Below are positions 30,997-42,351 of a stretch of 64,000 nt of DNA, piece by piece; the first letter of the stretch is position 1; every line of letters begins with the position of its first letter. Origin of the DNA: Cladochytrium replicatum (taxonomy: Eukaryota > Chytridiomycota > Chytridiomycetes > Cladochytriales > Cladochytriaceae); assembly GCA_025526935.1 (NCBI GenBank), contig JAHLKD010000052.1, forward strand, positions 186,001 to 250,000, in the 5' to 3' direction. The translations under genes were made by a program, and so were the position numbers. Below the pieces are notes generated by a model that saw only the letters and a program-made list of their open reading frames with translations, was not told the origin of the DNA and did no database searches.

Positions 30997-32360
30997 ATGG
31001 CCGCGGAATCCAATATTGCTGCTTCACAGGTGAGGTGGCTCCGTGGACAATCCTCCTGTCCCTACTTTCTCAAATGGTGGAGCTTGGTTTGCTTTCACCT
31101 TCCGACCGCTGGCAAAGATATGAATATCAATATTTTGCCCTTCTTCGGCTCCAAGCAGTATCCGAAATCCGTCAGATTCGATGTAGCTAACGCTGCTCGG
31201 ATATATGACCCCAACGACAGAACTAAAACGAAAAACAGGACAGCTGCAGATGCTGCCACGTTTGAAATGTGCAACAGTTTGGAAATGCAATTCCACTTAA
31301 TCAACGTGCAACTACGATCATGCGTTGTGTCTCCGCCACGGATGCCTACGATGCGCTGCAAGCTATTTGCCTACATCCACGGTTCCGATAGCTGACCACA
31401 TTTGTGATGTTCTTCAGCAACGTTTGCTTCCTGGTGGATCTCTAAACAAGTTTATTCAGACAATCACCAATGGAGCTGCGAAATTTCCTTGCTGCAAAAA
31501 GATGCTCTGGCGGACTCCCAGCCTGAAATCCATGGGTCATGCTTCTCGGTCGTATCCGTTCCTATGTCCCTGCTTTCATTGTGGAAAATGTGCCATGTCA
31601 CGTTTATGACGAAGAAATGTGGTGAAGCTAGCGCTCCCTCTGCTTCTCCTCAAGCTGGATCCAACTTCTGCTGCATCTGGTGTTCGTGATGGTGAATTCA
31701 ATAGAGTGATTTACGTGTATCCTCCTCGTTCGCTATCTTGTTTCAAGCTCAAGGTATTCCTCGTGGCACAATGTACAGTGCAAGTCCACCCGAGACGTAG
31801 CATTGGCACAACCACCCGCACAGTTGCAGGCGGAACAGGAAAAATTTGCACATGGTTCCAGCAGTGCTGGATTGTTAGGGGCGAAACGTCCTTCCACGCC
31901 TGTGAAACAACTGCACAAATGAAACTTTATCTTCTCGTGCAGTTTGCTGGCATTTACCACCAAACGCCACTTCAGTTCCCCTCTCTATGGCGGCATCATC
32001 CAGTCTTACAAGTCGCACTACAAAAAAGTTGATGTTAGGGAAGATGCTTCAGGTTAACACCAAGCTGGCAGCAGATGGTGCTGGTCCAGAGGAAGTTCAG
32101 GTGCGTCAGCTGGGGGAGTTTGCCGCCCCCTTTCTGTATGTGTTGAAGAATTATGAGAAGTATGATTTTGAAATATTGGAACTTGCGGCAGTCCCCTCCA
32201 AATCCTGGAGCTAAGCAGAGGAGCCCTTTAGAGTTCATCCACGCCTTTTGTGCTGTTGTGATTACCGCAAGTCGGTCACGTCCACGCAGTTTGCCCTCCA
32301 CCCAGCCAGTGGTGCGGGTGAAGTCCTCAATTTTGAAATGTTGGATTATATAAGTGATGG
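30997..32360 (+). pseudogene. Decayed coding region of unknown family
   Basis: Blocks of protein-like sequence occur on the plus strand in changing frames. MAAESNIAASQ begins at 30997 and is followed by WTILLSLLSQMVELGLLSPS and RWQRYEYQYFALLRLQAVSE (31040-31170). Further on are RATTIMRCVSATDAYDALQA then ICLHPRFR and a stop (31305-31390), ADHICDVLQQRLLPGGSLNK (31395), VVKLALPLLLLKLDPTSAAS (31620), RDVALAQPPAQLQAEQEKFA (31790) and VRQLGEFAAPFLYVLKNYEK (32100). Each ends in stops or a shift, and consensus introns do not bridge them. The pieces are alpha-helical with no known motif. The start lies 160 bases from the DBP9 start on the opposite strand, where a divergent gene would be expected. Intact orthologues in related genomes would show whether this is a dead gene. 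Confidence 0.4.
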
Positions 32361-33259
32361 GACTCTATTATAGTAACTTAATGACCATACTCGAGCACGT
32401 CATAACAGATAGATTGGAGACGTCCAGGAGTTCTCAATACCCCAATATAAAGTTGAAGATGTTTTCTGTTAGAATTTGGCCGAAAATCATTATGGAGATG
32501 AAGTCCTCTCAACAGGAAGTCTGCACGGCCTATCAAGTCTTGGCAGATTCGAAAGGTTGAAGATCAACCTTCATGGAGGGTTCAATGTTAGAGGAGAAAA
32601 TTCAGCTTTATGTCGGTATATTGATTTCTGTCTTCCGAGTCGATGGCTGCTTTCGATGGGGCAGTTCTTCGAGAATGAGCGGCAATTCCTTGCATTTGAG
32701 CACGGTTGTAGCTTTCAGTTGCGACAATGAGCCAATCATTGCGAAGCTGAGGCTCTTTTAATCGCACTGTCACAATCGTTTTGTTGTATAGTTCACTTCT
32801 GTAGCAGCACTTAACTGTACTGACATAGAATGATCAAGGAAAATTTATCACGAAAAATTGTGCGACGTGGCTCGGGGAATCACATCAATCTCTCCGAATC
32901 CGAACATCCATCTCCGAAGAAATCTTATCACAAGAACATAAGAACATGGACAGACGAGCCAAACAGTTATGTTACTCGAACAAGTGACAAGAGGGTTCCT
33001 TTAAAAGCACTTAGCATGTGTATTCTGTTGGTTTATTGCAAACCGAAGCACAGAGATAAGATCAAGCATTAACTGACGCCAACAAGCACCTAAAACTCAG
33101 ATAACCCCACTTATCTGAGATGTCTTATCAAATAAACAACTTGCTCAACTTATCTTGATTTTGCATATCACAACTTGCCGTATTTAGCTGGACAGCGCCC
33201 GCTCGAAACCCACACACCCACCTACCTTTGGCTCCTCATCGCGTCGCATCCTCAAAATC
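32361..33259. other. Spacer upstream of the NCS1 permease, no gene seen
   Basis: The part to about 33000 contains only short overlapping frames; 33000-33259 is AT-rich and presumably holds the permease promoter and 5' leader. A weakly repeated CTTATC element (33110-33160) is visible but GATA-type sites at this density are expected by chance in such DNA. Confidence 0.35.
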
Positions 33260-35456
33260 ATGAAGTTTAAGCTTGAAGTCGATCACCCCCCTGGATTGTC
33301 AGCCCCTGAGCTGATGCTCCAGAACGACGACTTGAAGCCAGTATACTGAAACAGAGCACGAATATCAAAACTTTAGTCCTTACCAAGTCCCCAATACAGG
33401 TCGAGCCGTCACGTCGTACTTGGCGGGCGTACAACTTCGTAGGCTTCTGGATTTCTGATGGATTCAGTATGTTCAGCATGCTTGTTCTTGGCCAACCGTA
33501 CTGACGTTTTGCACAGATCTGACCACCTGGACTATTGCCAGCGCTTTCCTGGTCGCTGGTCTGTCTGCTTGGTAAGATTGATTCAGCACATCTGGTATAT
33601 GCACATTACTTACGAATTTTGTCACCCAAGGGATGCATGGGCTACAGTTTGGATCGGCTATGTCTTCACTGGAGTAATGGTGGCTTTGGGCGGACGAGTG
33701 GGAGCCGTTCATCACATTGGGTTCCCGGTCGCTGCAAGGGCCTCCTTCGGTATCTACGGTGCGTTGTGGCCCGTGCTGAACCGTGCAATGATGGCGTGCG
33801 TCTGGTGCGTGTTTTCATGTTACCATAATGCTATGTTCAATTGTCCTTTGTGTAGGTACGGCGTCCAAAGTTGGATCGGAGGCACCTGTATAACGCAGAT
33901 GATTCGTTCCATCGTTCCTTCCTACTACGACATCCCCAACACTATGCCCGAGAGCACTGGGATCACCACGAGGGACTTTGTTTCATTCATCATCTTCTGG
34001 ACGATCTCGCTCCCGGCGATCTACTTCCCGGTCGAACAGATCCGACACTTATTCACGCTGAAGATGATTTTGACTCCAATTGGCGCGATCATTTTCTTTG
34101 TCTGGAGTATCGTTCGTGCTGGAGGCATCGGTCCCATTTTGTCGCAGCCCGCTACAATTTCTGGTTCCGAATGGACCTGGGTGGTACGTTCTTACGGGTT
34201 GTGTTCAAAATCAAGTGTAAACTTTGATCGTCCAGTTCGTCGCCGGGATTTTTGCCAACGTTGCCAACTTCGCAACCTTGATCGGTAAGTTTCCATAACT
34301 GCAGTTGACCGAAAACTTGGGCTCACATCTTTTGCGCTCAATAGTCAACGATGCTGATTTCACTCGATTCGCCGACAAACCTTCGTCAGCATTGCTCCCG
34401 CAGGTTATCACCATCCCTATGACCTTCGTCATTGTTTCGTTTGTCGGTATCGTTGTGTCCTCTTCAAGCACAGTAATCTACAAAGTGAGTTACTCCTCTG
34501 CTATAATTTGAGGTGTGCTTAAATTTGAATCTTTTTGTGTAGGAAACCATCTGGAGTCCTCTCGACCTTCTCGGCCGTCTTCTTGACGGCGAGCCTTCTG
34601 GTACGATTCCAACCAAAGTGTGAGCAATCAAATCGGGACTCACAGTTCGTTTGAATTACAGGTGCCGTCCGGTTCGGTGTGTTCTTCATCTCGCTGTGCT
34701 TCGTTCTCGCCCAAATCGGTGTCAACATTGCAGCAAACTCCGTCTCCGCCGGGAGCGATATGACTGCCCTTCTTCCTCGATACGTCAGTCTTCGTCGCGG
34801 TGGTTTCATTTGTGCGGTGGTGGGTCTGGTCATGTGGTGAGTCCGCATCACGAAGTAACTACCCGTAATCATTCTGAAGCGAATTGCTCCATAGCCCATG
34901 GAATCTTCTCTCCTCCAGCAACCGTTTTACCACCTACCTCGGCGCGTACTCTGTTTTCCTCTCTGCTATTTCGGGAGTGCTCATGTGCGACTACTACGTG
35001 ATCCGACGCGGATCATTGAAGGTCGCGGAGTTGTACAGCACCAAAAAGACTGGTGATTACTGGTACAACTATGGTATCTCCTGGAAGGCGTACGTTGCTT
35101 ACTTTGCTGGTATCCTCGTCAACATTGGTACGATTTGCCTGCTCGATGCAAACTAGGAATGTCTAACATTTGGCAATACGAAGTTGGATTCGTCGGTGCT
35201 GTGACTTCCCCGATCTCTGAGACCGCTAGCCAGATGTACAATTTTGCCTACATTATCGGATTTGGTGTGTCCGCAAGTAAGTTTCGCTGTCAGCACTTCA
35301 AAAGATGCAGGTGCTCACACAAACTCTCTCCCAGTTATCTACTATGTTCTCTGGAGGATTTGGCCCAGCCCAGGTATGATGCCCAGCGGCTGGCACGAGA
35401 AGGACGAATATGTTTTTGCAGCCGTCGAGGAGGAAGTGAAGGTTGATGAAGCGTGA
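33260..35456 (+). CDS. NCS1-family nucleobase/allantoin-type permease
   Basis: A proton-coupled importer of uracil, allantoin or a related base in the plasma membrane. ATG 33260 gives MKFKLEVDHPPGLSAPELML. After the first intron comes RRTWRAYNFVGFWISDGFN, the NCS1 signature W-x-x-x-N-x-x-x-F-W-I/V-x-D-x-x-N-x-x-T-W. Later helices include RASFGIYGALWPVLNRAMMA, QSWIGGTCITQMIR, LIVNDADFTRFADKPSSALL (family N-D-x-S/D-R-F/Y-A), FISLCFVLAQIGVNIAANSV, PWNLLSSSNRFTTYLGAYSV and SGVLMCDYYVIRRG. Twelve transmembrane helices are expected and about that many hydrophobic segments can be counted. The protein of about 530 residues is split into around ten exons and ends in EEEVKVDEA, an acidic tail, with TGA at 35454-35456. 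NCS1 Fur-type proteins in fungi have such tails for endocytosis. The exact substrate cannot be told. Confidence 0.9.
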
Positions 35457-35967
35457 TGGCAGCAACGGTTACCCTTGGAGTGTAGCCATCACATATCATG
35501 TTCACTTCTTTGTAGAAAGTTGTATGAGTTTTGTGGACTTTTTTCTATGTATCTCACTGAGCGGTTTCTGATTAGTCGATTAAACCAAATGCTGAACCTG
35601 ACCGAAACAAGATGAACACTTTAAATATTCGCTCTACAAAGAACTGAATTTTAAGCAAAGTCCTTGGGCAAAGTTTACCCATTGAAACAATCGAGTTGTA
35701 GGGGGAAACTTTGAGTTCACAACGAAATGTGAAAAGAAGAAAACAATCAATTTAACTACTTGCTATTCTATTGTCACAACGATGTGAGAAGGAAAGAAAA
35801 TTCAAAAAAATAGTTAACCCATTTGCCATCCTATCAAGACTGCAAAGATTTCTGCAAAAATTTCCGCAAACAAAGAATCTGTGGTAACACTTTTACCGTA
35901 AACTTGTGATTCACATTGTGGACAACCGCGATGATGAGAAACCAGACGGAATAATAGGGACAATCGC
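35457..35967. other. Convergent 3' region, permease and glycogenin
   Basis: Two genes end facing each other. The 511 bases between are A/T-rich, with AATAAA-like and poly-A-rich stretches near 35740-35810 fit for two polyadenylation regions. No open frame of note. Confidence 0.45.
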
Positions 35968-38270
35968 TCACCCTTCAAGCGCAACTTCCTCTTCCTCCAC
36001 GGTCTCCGACACCTTTACGTTCTCCCCATCCTCTCCCCTTTTCACAAACACCTCCGTGATCGTCGTGCTTCCTAACAACTCGACTTCCTTCTCCCCAATC
36101 TTCTTCATCCGGGTCTTCTTCGTCGTGATGATAGTCTTCACCTGCTTCCCCAACGCCGGGTCGTCCTCCGTGATCGTCTTGGTCGTCTTTGTTGTTTTGG
36201 TGGTGACGGTGGTCGGGATGAGGGTCGTCTTTGTGACCAACCGGGTCGAGTTGTGTGCGTCGTTGGACGACGAGGTGCCGGTAGATGATGTGGAAGTCAT
36301 ATTGGTTTGGTTGTGAGGGGTCGAGTGCGAGTTGGTCGATTGAGTGTTTGTGACTTTCGTTCCTGCGGCTGTTGTCGAGACGGATCCTTTTGTTGTTGTG
36401 GAGTCGATCAAAGTCGACATCCCTTCTTTGTTTGTCTTCACTTCAATCCCGGTCACTGCAGTCGACGATCCTGTTGTCGTTCTACCGCTGGCATTTCCAC
36501 TTCCAGTTGCAATCTGTTTCTGATGGTCGCTGAGGAATGACCGCTGTGTCTGGACCATGGCTTCCTGCGACGACATCTTCCGGATCTCTTTGTGGGACGT
36601 CGCGAAGCTCACACTAGTCGCAACCTCACTTGACGCAGTGGTGTTGCCAGCATCTACCGTAACTTTACTGGAGCTTGCGGTGTAGGTAGATCCGCCGCTC
36701 CCAGTGCTGCTGACACTACCAGATTTCTTGCGTTGTTGAGAGGGGGTTGCAGGTGTTTCATCGTCCGTAACATAACCGTATTTCTTAATCAGACTCGCGT
36801 CAGCGTCGATGGAGAGTTTGTTCAGACGAGTTCCAGACATGTCGCGGCGCAAGCTCTTAGAACGGCGCTTGCCAATCAGTTCGTCCATGTCCCAGTCCGC
36901 ACGGTATGTGCCAAATTCGGCCATTGGCGGACCACCAGGGATTGCTTGAGACTGTTGTAGATGCTGACATTTAGTTATTGTGATAATGAAGGAAGATTGG
37001 TCATAAACCTACCACGCCATGGAAGCGGTGATCGTAGTGAGTCGAGTTAGACTCTCCGAAAGTGCTAGGATGCGAGTATCCGTGCTGGAAATGATAAGTG
37101 CTGTGGCTAGATCCGCTTCCATGCTTCGAAACTTCTGCGGGAGGAGTTGGGGGACCTTTGGAGACAGAGTAGATGGGACGCCTTCGGTTCCAGCCAGCTT
37201 GGAAGTGCTCGAGGCTCTTGACAATAGTCAAGGAATTCGCAATGTTGTTGCCGTCAAATACATTCCACCACTGTCGAATGAGGTTGAGGGTTTGGGCCGA
37301 GGTGTCCCCACTGCAAGATCTCTGAATGAGAAACCAGTGTGGAATGTGTGTATTCGTTAACCTTACCGTGGTATCACATCGCCGTCTGTAAATCTGTCCC
37401 AGAGCCAAGGTTTCGACTGCCCGATGAAGTGAACGACGGAGATTTCAACATTGTAGTGCACGAAAGCAGGGAGGTACGAGTAAGATGCCGAGGGTGTGAC
37501 ATTGAACAGGAAAGGGAGACGAGTCGAGAGCGGCTCATTTGATCCAGGAACGGATCTGCCACTCGACCAGCTCTTGAAGAACGAGTTCAAAAGTCCTTGA
37601 TCTCCGCCTAAATAAATGTGGTCAGAGTGAGATTAATAATTTTCCTAAAAAAATCCTATCTTACCGTCGAAACTGCCTGCAGTGTGGGCATGTTCAAGAA
37701 GCTGGCTGTTTAGACCTTTGCTTGGACGAGTGACGAATACACCAGAGTTGAAACAGTCTGGCCATCCAATATCGGGTGCCGCTGCAAAATAGACGTCCTG
37801 CTTTGTGATAGAACCGTCGGGCAAGATGACTGGAACCGGGTCCAAGTACGAGAAGATCGAATCGACATTCCTGAGAACGAGGGTATCGGCATCAAAGAAT
37901 GCAACCCGATCAAATAATTCGATCAGCTTTTCGTTGCCCCAACTTTAAATTAGAAAACGAGTGAGTCTATGCAGGGCACAGCTGACGGATTTTAAACTTA
38001 CACATGAAGTTTGGTGAACGTGATATCGAGCTCAGGCCTTCCGAGAAGAGCCAGGTTTCCCAAGTCTTTTGAGAAGATGCTCTGAACAAATATAACATAG
38101 TCGAATGCTCCGTAGAGAAGCTGTACCGCGGGCACCGAGACTGTATCGTGCGCAACCAGTACGACCAGCTTGTGCAATGTTTCCGAGTCCTTGAGTGACG
38201 CAGCGAGCACGAGAGCACCTGGCAAGTACGAGTCCGAGGACAGGAAGGTCACGTAGGCGCACCTCTCCAT
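35968..38270 (-). CDS. Glycogenin (self-glucosylating glycogen primer)
   Basis: A GT8-family glucosyltransferase that attaches glucose to its own tyrosine and starts glycogen. ATG 38268-38270 gives MERCAYVTFLSSDSYLPGAL, then ALLGRPELDITFTKLHV, and after an intron RVAFFDADTLVLRNVDSIFS with the metal-binding DxD. Next are DIGWPDCFNSGVFVTRPS and GGDQGLLNSFFKSWS, and VHFIGQSKPW, all GT8 hallmarks. After the catalytic domain (ending near residue 290) comes a long tail: a Ser/Thr-rich stretch full of TT and SS pairs, ending EEEEVALEG at TAA 35968. Near 36920 the tail contains FGTYRADWDMDELIGKR, a Trp-centred acidic motif like the glycogen-synthase-binding segment at the end of known glycogenins, but here far from the C-terminus. 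About 690 residues from five exons, longer than animal glycogenin-1 (about 350) and similar to long fungal forms. Confidence 0.87.
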
Positions 38271-38680
38271 TGTGCAGCTGTGATTTTGTTGATATGATCG
38301 GCTCGGGGATGATTCGATCCGGTGATTGGAAGAAAGGGCGCAGACGAGGTTCACGTGAAGGGGGATTCCCACGCTGCAATCCGATAACAACCAGCGTTGT
38401 TGGCCGCTCTTTAAATAATGCCAGGTCCGTCAAAAGGGCTGGACGACGGAGGATATGGTCCGTGCACATTTTATACGAGAACTGGGCTGGAGCTCACATA
38501 TTCATAAAGCGTTGGCTGAAGTTCTGTTTGTGACGGTAGGGGCAACCTTATCTTTGCGTGTGTACGACAACTGTTTACACTGGCCATTTAACTTCAACTT
38601 CTCTACACAATTTTGGAACACGAAATCGCGTTTCTGATCTGCACAATCGTGCTCCAAGCTTCGATCGACTACCACAAACC

Positions 38681-39537
38681 TCACATAACTAAATTCTTTT
38701 CGCTTCCCTCCCTTTGAAGTTCGCCATCTGGAAACCGTTCCAAATCGCTCAGAATGGCAAGGAGTCTCTCGACCAGCTCATCGTCTGACTTGGCCTGAAA
38801 CATTGTCAATACGATGACGACCGCAAAAGTAGCGCAGTACATCACTGATTGAGTCATTAAACAGTCGCTTCCCAACGGCGAACGTTTTGGCCATTCCTTA
38901 CCACTGGAAATCAAGAGCGAGCTCCCAGTTTCGGTACCCGGATTTCCAAAATCCACCAGAACGTGGCTGAAACTCCATCAACAATAACCTCGTGAAAATT
39001 TCCAAAACCACATAATAAATAATTCTAAATTACCCGAACCTAGCTTTGCCCTGTCCAGTCTCTGAAGATGTTGCCAGCGCAACATACGTCTTCCCGAAAG
39101 AGGTCTCCCACCACAAGATTAATCCCGTTGTACAGAAATGCCCTCCCAACAACGTAGTCTGTTTGGCTGTGCTGGGAGTATCGGGCTGTTTGTCAAGTCC
39201 GTTAGACGGCAGTAGCTGCTCGTGAATCAAGAAATCCCGAACAAGGCACCCCTCGGTATATTGCGTCGCTCAAAAAATTTGGGTGGATGCTCACATTCGT
39301 TTGAACGAAAGAAAATCGGCCAGATGTTGTGGCACCTAACCAGGTCGAGTATCCATGCTTTTCTGTATTCCCGGTGTCTGCGGTATCAAACAACGATGAA
39401 GGCTTTAACCTTTCCCATATCAATGTCCTAAGAGTATTCTCGAGTTTCACGTTGGATTCATAAAATATAAAAGCCATACTCCTAGTACGTGAGGGGTACT
39501 CTTCCCAGAAATCAGCTTTCTTCTTTGGTTGATTCAA
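38681..39537 (-). CDS. Hypothetical protein, multi-exon
   Basis: Three to four exons on the minus strand: MNQPKKKADFWEEYPSRTRS to GATTSGRFSFVQTN (start 39537), TAKQTTLLGGHFCTTGLILW then GKTYVALATSSETGQGKARF, FSHVLVDFGNPGTETGSSLL, and AKSDDELVERLLAILSDLER ending EGSEKNLVM at TAA 38681. The splices GAAT/GTGAGC, CCAG/CACAG, GTTCGG and CCAGTG/GTAAGG are possible but not all confirmed by frame. A predicted beta-rich body followed by a C-terminal helix of the form ELVERLLAILSDLERFP resembles the size and end of small proteasome-assembly chaperones, but this is only an impression. Function unknown. Confidence 0.45.
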
Positions 39538-39760
39538 GAATTCATCATCCTTTGATTGTGCGACGTCATTAGACCCACACTATTGATGTCCAAATTGTTT
39601 GTACCGCAATGACTCCAAAATATTCCAGATTATATGCTCCTGCTAGCAATGCCCTTACCCAACTCACAGCAAGTATTTTAGATGTATGTGATAAAGCACT
39701 TCCCATAACACTAAGCCCCTTGTCGCCGTCTTTCGAGCGTGGCCAACCAACCGACTGTGA

Positions 39761-42264
39761 ATGGAAGACATTGTTGCGTCGCTGACAGAACGGGAACGAG
39801 CGTTCATCGATCGAAGACGTGAGACAGCTCGTAGCTTCTTATCGGCAATCCAACTTGTCCAGACCGGCCAATCGACTGCGCTCCAACAACAGCAATTCTC
39901 CGTTGCCCAAAAAGGGGCACAATATTCAAACAGCGGCTCTGCGTACGTTTCTCGACAATATGTAGGCGCAGGTTCGGCTCGTAACTCTGTTCAACAAAAA
40001 CCCCCGGCAAACAATGCCGTGAGTAACACCGTCTCAACGAGGCAACCGACCCGTCGACATTCTGCCATGGTTAAAGCAGAAGCCGTTGGCAACGAGGTCG
40101 TGCAGTCTATTTCAGACGCTGATGGAAGCCTGGATGATGCTATGCTAGCGCCAAGTGTGGAGAGTCCACTGGCTACGCAGGACGAGATCTTCGACTTTGT
40201 TGATTCGAAACCTCCGAATACCCCGTCGAAAAGCAGCCGGGATTCAGTGTCCCAAAACTCGGAGCTACTGATGCTGACCAAAAGGACAATGTCGTTTCGC
40301 GAAAAGGTGGCGATTTCGTTCCTGGGTGGAATCAGTGTCGGCCCAGCCTCTGCTCCTCCGGCTCCATTAACCGGAAATGCTGGTCGGCGGACTGTAACAC
40401 TAGAAGAGCAGTCCGGAGGTGTGCCACGATTGTCGCGTTCTGCGCATGAGCTAACTGATGGGCTCGTCAACGACAGCATCCGACAGTACATGACTACCGC
40501 AGAGCAGCAAAGGATTCTTCAAAATCGGAAGGTGGGGAAACGCCCATCGTTCTTGGTGATTAAAACGGCGCGAAATAGCCTGGTAGACGTAGCGACAAGC
40601 AATGCCATGATCATGGGAGCACAGAACATCGGATTTCCGTCCGACGACGGCATGTTTGAAGTCATGGAGACGGAAACTGCGTTTCGGCCTGGCAGAGATA
40701 CACCACATCGTGTGGATATGGATGATTCTGGTAAAACTTTTGTTTAGTGCCTGATTTGTAGCAATCTAATGTTCGATAAATATTCAGGCGGTGGGATAGC
40801 GTCTCTGGTAGGCTATTCGGCGTCGTCTATCCTGATTCCGGGTCGTCGACTTGTTGAACGAAGGAAGTCGGACGTAAGCACAAACAGTGTTGCCGACAAG
40901 CTATGCAGCTCCCGAATCCACTTCGTTGCTCCCAAAGTAACCAAAAAAATAAGTTCTTGTCGTGCCAAACGTACTTAATCACTGTGGTAGGGATCCGTAA
41001 TGTCGGTCTTTTCGGTGATTCCATTCGCAGATGCTCGAAAGCCTAGGCGGAACCGACAACGATCACGTTTGGGCAGCGAGTATTTGTAAGCTGGAATTAT
41101 ATTCCGATTGTGAAGGCTGATGTTTGTTTCTGAAACTAGTGATAGAATCGGAGTCAATATTGATCCTTTAGGTCGCAGAAGAGTGAGTTGTAGGAATGTA
41201 GCGTTAAAATTGTTCCCTGACTTTTGAGCTAGGTCGAGTCCTTCGCCGGACTCCTCGAACCGACAGGATCGCTGAGGTAAGCTGTGTTTTAGTTTTAGTA
41301 TTTTTCCTAACTCATATTTCCAGCCCTAACACTCCAGAGTACAGCTTGTACAATCCATACTTCCTCGATGATCCAGAGCTTCGAACCGGGAAGCATCGCA
41401 CAGTCATCACACTCCCATCGTTCATGGTAATTCATCACCGCGATACTCTGCCACTTTTCTCAGATTATGCTCGATGCAGGGCTCTGTGCTTCATTACAGT
41501 CGGCCGGCCGACATGAAGAAAGAACTCAACGCACATTTCCGAGAAGCTCATCCTAATGTGGATCCTTCTATCACCCTTTCGCAGATCAGAAGTCTTAAAC
41601 TTCGACTTCTTGAAATTGGGTTGAGCGTGGTACCACCAAACTCATTTAGCTTTCTTTTGCTTTCTCTCATGTTTGGTCACAGGATCTTGAATTGTCAAGT
41701 GTTGCAAGTGCCTATGTCTACATAGAGAAGCTGATATCAAAGGTGGGGTACTGTCCGGTGTTTTTGGAACCTACTTTAACGATTGTCTCAGAGAGTCGTC
41801 ACAAAGGCAAATAGGCGGCTTGTCGCAGGTGGATCGTTTCTTTTGCGGGTCCCATCTGCTTTTGTTTGACACAATTGTATTCCAGCCACATGTTTGTTTC
41901 TCGCTGCTAAAGTCAACGATCCAAAAGAGATTAGCTATTCGCGATTGCTTGACGTAAGTATATTCGAATTCATAAACGGAGCCCAGCTTATATCGTTTCA
42001 ACTAACCAGGCAATCGATAAGACCTTCGACATTGGTCGAAAAGATGTTTACCAGAACGAGATCCCTGTCTACACTGCACTCCAGTTTGAACTTTTTCTCC
42101 CGCCTTCGCAAGTGAATCCACATCTGGAGCGCATTATTTCCGCAAGTCGTAAGTCATCTACAAAATTCATTTCCCTTTGCTAATTTGGTCCAAAAGCATT
42201 TGGGTCCATAGAGGAGTATCTCGGGTTCCGAACTTTCTACTTGGGAAGGGAAGGACTTAGCTGA
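39761..42264 (+). CDS. CABLES-like protein with cyclin-type C-terminal domain
   Basis: The N-terminal half (MEDIVASLTERERAFIDRRR) begins with a helix and is disordered for 300 residues, with FREKVAISFLGGISVG, a segment also found near the start of animal CABLES1/2. Later exons give YSLYNPYFLDDPELRTGKHR (CABLES Y-N-P-x-x-L-D-D-P-E-L), RPADMKKELNAHFREAHPNV, LTLSQIRSLKL-like LSQIRSLKLRLLE, ASAYVYIEKLISK, NRRLVAATCLFLAAKVNDPK and TALQFELFLPPSQVNPHLER, i.e. a cyclin box with the LAAK hallmark. It ends FRTFYLGREGLS at TGA 42262-42264. Ten or more exons. In animals CABLES proteins link CDK5/CDK2/CDK3 to tyrosine kinases such as Abl and Wee1, promoting CDK inhibitory phosphorylation. That role in a fungus without Abl can only be partly the same. 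Confidence 0.78.
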
Positions 42265-42351
42265 GAGATTTGACAAAATCTGCTTTTTTCTACTCCTGCA
42301 GACCTTGTTTGTAAATATAAGAATTTAATATGGCTGCGCCATTTCGGCACC

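Noticed and set aside
33110-33170. Cluster of CTTATC words as GATA-factor sites upstream of the nucleobase permease
   Set aside because: GATA regulation of such permeases is known in fungi, but three or four such six-base words in AT-rich DNA are not far from chance.
35906-36316. Plus-strand Val/Phe-rich frame that looks like a membrane protein
   Set aside because: It is antisense to the Thr/Lys/Glu-rich tail of glycogenin; codons for Thr and Lys read backwards as Val and Phe.
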